Positions 60,533-64,000 of a stretch of 64,000 bases of DNA are shown piece by piece. Below the pieces are notes generated by a model. The model did no database searches. It worked only from the letters and a program-made list of their open reading frames with translations, and had not been told where the DNA came from. A program made the translations under genes and the position numbers. Source of the stretch: Chitinophagaceae bacterium (GTDB lineage: Bacteria; Bacteroidota; Bacteroidia; Chitinophagales; Chitinophagaceae); the NCBI GenBank assembly GCA_016720565.1, contig JADKKJ010000001.1:62001-126000 (forward strand), read 5' to 3'. Numbering within the stretch: the first letter of the stretch is position 1; each line of letters starts with the position of its first letter.

Positions 60533-61732
60533 TCAGAGTAAAATCGGGTGAGGTTTAAACTCTTTTGTCCGGTCGAACAAATAACGATAGGTAGTGAGTA
60601 TCCGGCTGCGGTACGTTCCCAATGCCTCCGCCACGTTCACCATTTTTGGATTGAATTCGCCTATCCACTGCATCTCATAATCGTCATAAATGGGGTCTCC
60701 GATGATGTATTCCCCGTTTTCGATGGTAAGATGCTGTATAAGCCGGCAGCCTTCAATGATAATATAACTGTCCACCCCTCTTCCCTGGAATTCAGGAACG
60801 ATCCCGAATACAAGGCCGGTGAACTTGTTATTCTTTTTTGTTGATTTGAGATAAAGGAATTTCAGCTTATGGAATAAACTGAATTTACCATCCAGGTATT
60901 TGAACCATTGGTTAAGGTCGGGCAGGTTGAGCCAGATACCGATCGGCTCATCTTTATAATACACGAACCAGCTGATCCTTTCATCCATCACGGGTTTCAT
61001 GGAGCGGAACATTTTGATCACCACCCTTTCTTCCAGTTGCTTCATTCCTCCATGCCCTGCCCAGGCTTTATTGTAGACAATGGTAAAATCCTTCGCGTAT
61101 TTTTCCAGCTTGTTCTTTTTGATATTTTCAGAACGGTAATTAGGGTCCTTATCGCATTCAGCATGACGGTCATAGAATTTCTGCTGAAGTTTGTATTTGG
61201 CCTTTAGCGCAAAACAGATCTGGTTAAAGAAATTTTTGAATCCATAGTTCTCAAACAACTGCTGGTAATAGGCAGGGTGGAAATTCATGCCATAAAGGGG
61301 AGGGATATCATTTCCTTTTACGGTTAGTCCCCACCAGCGATCCCTTTCTCCGAAATTGATGGGTCCGTCCATGGCTTCCATGCCTCTTTGCATCAGCCAG
61401 TGCTTTGCCACATCAAAAAGCATATCGGCCGCTTCCTGGTTGTCGATGCAGTCGAAAAATCCAATGCCACCAACAGGAATATCATCGCCTTTGTTCTTAT
61501 ATTTTTTATTGGTGAAAGCCGCTATTCTGCCAATGGGTTTTCCATTATCTCCATAAAGCATCCATCGGTTCACTTCTCCGTTACGAAAGGTCTTATTTTT
61601 CTTTGGGTCAAAAACCTCGCGTATATCCTTGTCCAGGGGACGGATATAGGCTGGATTAGCGTGATGCAGTAGCGCATTTACCTCAATGAATTCTTTGGCT
61701 AATTTTTCGTTGGTGACTTCAACCAGTTGCAT
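60533..61732 (-). CDS. acetyltransferase-like (GNAT fold) protein
   Basis: 399 residues from the ATG at 61732. Residues about 40-160 and 270-380 each carry GNAT-like elements (RWMLYGDNGKPIGRIAAFTN, VGGIGFFDCIDNQEAADML, later SWFVYYKDEPIGIWLNLPD and GLVFGIVPEFQGRGVDSYII with the acetyl-CoA loop QGRGVDSY). This tandem arrangement matches a widely conserved Bacteroidota protein annotated only as GNAT or hypothetical. Acceptor unknown. A TACATTTG box ends four bases before the start. It precedes dnaX on the same strand. Confidence 0.85.
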   Translation of the reverse strand: MQLVEVTNEKLAKEFIEVNALLHHANPAYIRPLDKDIREVFDPKKNKTFRNGEVNRWMLYGDNGKPIGRIAAFTNKKYKNKGDDIPVGGIGFFDCIDNQEAADMLFDVAKHWLMQRGMEAMDGPINFGERDRWWGLTVKGNDIPPLYGMNFHPAYYQQLFENYGFKNFFNQICFALKAKYKLQQKFYDRHAECDKDPNYRSENIKKNKLEKYAKDFTIVYNKAWAGHGGMKQLEERVVIKMFRSMKPVMDERISWFVYYKDEPIGIWLNLPDLNQWFKYLDGKFSLFHKLKFLYLKSTKKNNKFTGLVFGIVPEFQGRGVDSYIIIEGCRLIQHLTIENGEYIIGDPIYDDYEMQWIGEFNPKMVNVAEALGTYRSRILTTYRYLFDRTKEFKPHPILL

Positions 61733-61736
61733 GACG

Positions 61737-61744
61737 CAAATGTA
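61737..61744 (-). promoter_or_regulatory. -7 box of the acetyltransferase-like gene
   Basis: TACATTTG on the minus strand, exact TAnnTTTG, four bases before the ATG at 61732. Confidence 0.45.
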
Positions 61745-61797
61745 AGAAAGTCCTGGTTTGACAGGCATTTAGTAACTTAAGGCATACAAAAAACCAG

Positions 61798-63771
61798 ATG
61801 CTTTTCCTCCGGCTAACTTTTATTTTTTTAATAATGAGTTGCCTTGCTCATGGCCAGGGGGAAAATACCGCTATTGATCCTAAAATGCTGAGCCAGGTTA
61901 ATCTCCAGGTAGACACAGCCATAGCCTGGTATAAAAAAGGTAAAATACGGCTGGACCAGGCAAACTGTGAACTTGTTGAACATGCACGAATTGCCCTGCC
62001 CGATACCTCAGGATTTTTCAGCGTAAAAATCATTAGTTACAAGGGAATATTAAGGGATAGCTATATAAAGATGTATGCGCTGGGGAAAATGGCGCTTCAG
62101 GACTACTCCGAAAAAAAATTCAGTGCAGCCTCCCGCTACTGGACCGAAGCGCTTGAATTATCTGTCAGGAATGAATTCAGCTATGATGAACTTCATGATG
62201 TGCGGGTAGCCTTAAACAATCTTTATTTTTTATTGGGAGATTTTGAAAAGATCATGGTCGTTTCTTCGGATGGCCTGCATGCTGCTGAGAAAATAAGAGA
62301 TAAAGAAAGGATGGCTCATTTCAACAATGTGTTGGGTTGTATCCTGCTTAAATTAAATAACCTGCAGGGGGCAAAAAATTATTTTGAGCAGGAATTGGCA
62401 TTGGGAAAGAAGATGAACGATCAAAAGATCATTGGCCATGCTTTATTAAATCTGGTTGATTTTTTTCAATCAGTAAAGGATTATTATTCGGCTGTTCAAT
62501 CTGCACAGAATGCAATGAAGGCCTATAGATCATTAAATGATAAAACTATTGAGGAAAGGATGGCTTTTTGTAATTACAAAATATCACAGAGCTACAAACT
62601 CTGGGGAAAGGATAAGGAAGCCATCATCTATTCAACAAGGGTAATGAATGCTATTCCCGGTATAAAAGGAGTGAATATGTATGACCGGGCCGGTTATACT
62701 ATAAATGCGGCGGAGTTATTGATCAGGACTGGCAATTTTACAAATGCCTTTAACCAGTTATATGATGGCCTTGCTATTGCAAAGGCTGCCGGACATAGAG
62801 AATATACAAGGGATGCCTATGAGCAAATGGCGAAAGCCTATCGGTTATCGGGGCATTTTGACAGCGCATTCGTATACCAGCAGAAATTTTATGATCTCCG
62901 CGACAGCCTGGCTAACGAAAATAATGCAAGGGCGGTCCTTCAGGCAGAATCAAACCTTCAGCTTGAAAAACAAAAACGATCACAGGACCTGGCCATAGCC
63001 AACCAGAAGATGTGGCGGAATATCATCATTGCAGTGGCCATCCTGGCTTTTTTGATACTTGCTTTTTTTTATTACCGATATCGTTTAAAGCAAAAGAATT
63101 ATTACCAGCAGCAATTAATGCGGCAACAGAATGAATTATTCAATGCTGTTTCGGTAGCCCAGGAACAGGAAAGAAAAAGGATCGCGCAGGATCTTCATGA
63201 TAGCCTGGGTTCAGTGCTTTCAGCGGCGCGACTTAAGCTTGGGGCACTTAAGGATACTTATCCCGGAATTGAAGCCAGGGATCATCTTATCAGCAGCATG
63301 CAACTCATTGATGAGGCCTCTTCCGAGTTGAGGAATATTTCACACAATATCATGCCTGCAACACTTTCGAAGCTGGGATTGGTGCCTGCCTTGAGAAACC
63401 TGGCAGAAACGATCTCCTCCATGGGTATGCTGCAGGTGAATTTTATTCATTATGGCCTGACTGAGCGATTGAACGAGCAGCTGGAATTGAGTATGTACAG
63501 GATCATACTTGAGCTTATTAACAATACAGTGAAACATTCAGGTGCTGACCAGCTTACCATTCAGATCATCGGTCACCCTGACCATATTAATTTATCAGTA
63601 GAAGATAATGGGCATGGTTTTGATTTTAGCCATGAAATGGAAGCTAAAAAAGGGATCGGCCTCGCCAATATCATGTCAAGGGTTGATTACTTAAAAGGCG
63701 AAATAAATGTAGATAGTCACCCAGGTAGCGGAACCTCAGTGATCATTGACCTGCCCTGGCAACATACATAG
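61798..63771 (+). CDS. TPR-containing sensor histidine kinase (NarX/DesK type)
   Basis: 657 residues. Signal peptide (LFLRLTFIFLIMSCLAHGQ), then tetratricopeptide-like repeats in the periplasm (about 90-390, AHFNNVLGCILLKLNNLQGA, IGHALLNLVDFFQSVKDYYS, AYEQMAKAYRLSGHFDSAFV), one membrane segment (about 407-425, IIIAVAILAFLILAFFYY), a coiled linker, the HisKA_3 dimerisation domain with RIAQDLHDSLGS (phospho-acceptor His467) and a HATPase domain (NNTVKHSGADQ, EDNGHGFD, GIGLANIMSRVDYL, GSGTSVIIDLP). It should phosphorylate a LuxR-type response regulator; none is in the window. The signal is unknown. Confidence 0.96.
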   Translation: MLFLRLTFIFLIMSCLAHGQGENTAIDPKMLSQVNLQVDTAIAWYKKGKIRLDQANCELVEHARIALPDTSGFFSVKIISYKGILRDSYIKMYALGKMALQDYSEKKFSAASRYWTEALELSVRNEFSYDELHDVRVALNNLYFLLGDFEKIMVVSSDGLHAAEKIRDKERMAHFNNVLGCILLKLNNLQGAKNYFEQELALGKKMNDQKIIGHALLNLVDFFQSVKDYYSAVQSAQNAMKAYRSLNDKTIEERMAFCNYKISQSYKLWGKDKEAIIYSTRVMNAIPGIKGVNMYDRAGYTINAAELLIRTGNFTNAFNQLYDGLAIAKAAGHREYTRDAYEQMAKAYRLSGHFDSAFVYQQKFYDLRDSLANENNARAVLQAESNLQLEKQKRSQDLAIANQKMWRNIIIAVAILAFLILAFFYYRYRLKQKNYYQQQLMRQQNELFNAVSVAQEQERKRIAQDLHDSLGSVLSAARLKLGALKDTYPGIEARDHLISSMQLIDEASSELRNISHNIMPATLSKLGLVPALRNLAETISSMGMLQVNFIHYGLTERLNEQLELSMYRIILELINNTVKHSGADQLTIQIIGHPDHINLSVEDNGHGFDFSHEMEAKKGIGLANIMSRVDYLKGEINVDSHPGSGTSVIIDLPWQHT

Positions 63772-63801
63772 ACCGGCTAATTCTACCATCATACCTATAG
63801 A

Positions 63802-63821
63802 AATACCAAGATATTGGTATT
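63802..63821. promoter_or_regulatory. AATACCAA-GATA-TTGGTATT operator-like palindrome
   Basis: 8-bp perfect arms and a four-base centre. It contains TACC-N8-GGTA, reminiscent of NarL-type (LuxR-family) sites. It lies 30 bases after the kinase stop and about 72 bases before the next start; a box one base off consensus, TAACTTTA, is at 63842-63849. Confidence 0.5.
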
Positions 63822-63893
63822 GTGTCTTATTCTGCCGGAAATAACTTTAATACGCAGGCAACCTCCTTTATTATAAATCCTAAAATCACCATC

Positions 63894-64000
63894 ATGACTA
63901 AGCTATTGCTGGTTTTTTTATTACTTCCCCTCTCCTTATTTGCGCAGAACCCGGTAGGGATGAACAGTTGGTTTTGTTGCGAACCGCCATGTAATCCCTG
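63894..64000 (+). CDS. exported protein, 5' fragment (window edge)
   Basis: The ATG at 63894 opens a frame that remains open to the window end, giving 35 residues: a signal peptide (MTKLLLVFLLLPLSLFAQ) and the start of a mature part NPVGMNSWFCCEPPCNP with three cysteines. The family cannot be told. It follows the histidine kinase on the same strand behind the palindrome at 63802 and could be a target of that signalling pathway. Confidence 0.75.
   Translation, partial: MTKLLLVFLLLPLSLFAQNPVGMNSWFCCEPPCNP

Noticed and set aside
1..64000. CRISPR array, insertion sequence, prophage, restriction or abortive-infection genes
   Set aside because: I looked for tandem spaced repeats, transposase or integrase motifs and defence-type domains and saw none; the region looks like core chromosome.

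Overview
The window reads as a chromosomal segment of a Bacteroidota bacterium, most likely a member of the Chitinophagaceae. The reasons are type IX secretion (T9SS) C-terminal sorting domains on several proteins, a PorT/SprT gene next to ubiE, a carboxypeptidase-regulatory-domain TonB receptor, Bacteroidota-type TAnnTTTG promoter boxes, few clear Shine-Dalgarno sequences, and menaquinone-type ubiE. Base composition looks like mid-40s percent GC by eye (not computed). I saw no rRNA, tRNA, CRISPR array, insertion sequence, integrase or phage gene. The segment looks like stable core genome with surface-protein genes interspersed.

Layout. 1-6 kb: a PKD-repeat surface protein cut by the left edge, a small exported protein, a macroglobulin-domain/plug protein, a DinB-like protein and a YitT membrane protein. 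6-18 kb: housekeeping genes (Nif3-like, zinc-ribbon coiled coil, recN, patatin-like phospholipase, dnaB, lipase-like hydrolase, rsmE, terC, pyrD, thiolase). 18.9-26 kb: a DUF1800/DUF1501 pair, a cytochrome c lipoprotein and a 14-repeat propeller-like T9SS cargo. 26-30 kb: a probable metal-uptake locus (small Cys protein, TonB receptor, DUF2721, DUF4625-like lipoprotein). 29.8-37.7 kb: rhodanese, ABC exporter, dCMP deaminase, a large M19-like exported protein and a ComM/YifB ATPase. 37.8-46.3 kb: a gliding-type CTD protein, an outer-membrane barrel, a pyrC-mutS-like-M1 peptidase operon and a RemB/Wzi-like protein. 46.3-51.5 kb: a rhodanese/DUF2892 operon with a CRP-like palindrome, an MTA/SAH nucleosidase, porT-ubiE, engB and a YkuK-like gene. 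51.5-64 kb: a metzincin protease and exported partner, a GbsR regulator with a CoA-binding protein, a phosphoesterase-propeller fusion, PDH E2, dnaX, an acetyltransferase-like protein, a TPR histidine kinase and the start of an exported protein.

How parts connect. PorT belongs to the outer-membrane secretion machinery, and at least four proteins encoded here carry C-terminal domains that this machinery recognises (DUF1501 protein, propeller protein, gliding-type protein, metzincin). The most notable signals are: (1) an A10 tract in dnaX placed so that slippage of one base either way stops translation at once, which predicts a short gamma form beside tau; (2) a recurring arrangement in which a TAnnTTTG promoter box ends 3-6 bases before the start codon, which predicts leaderless or almost leaderless mRNAs at many genes; (3) a textbook TGTGA-N6-TCACA palindrome ahead of the DUF2892-rhodanese operon; (4) a terminator whose T tract runs straight into the YkuK start codon. 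All functional assignments come from reading the sequence; no database search was run.
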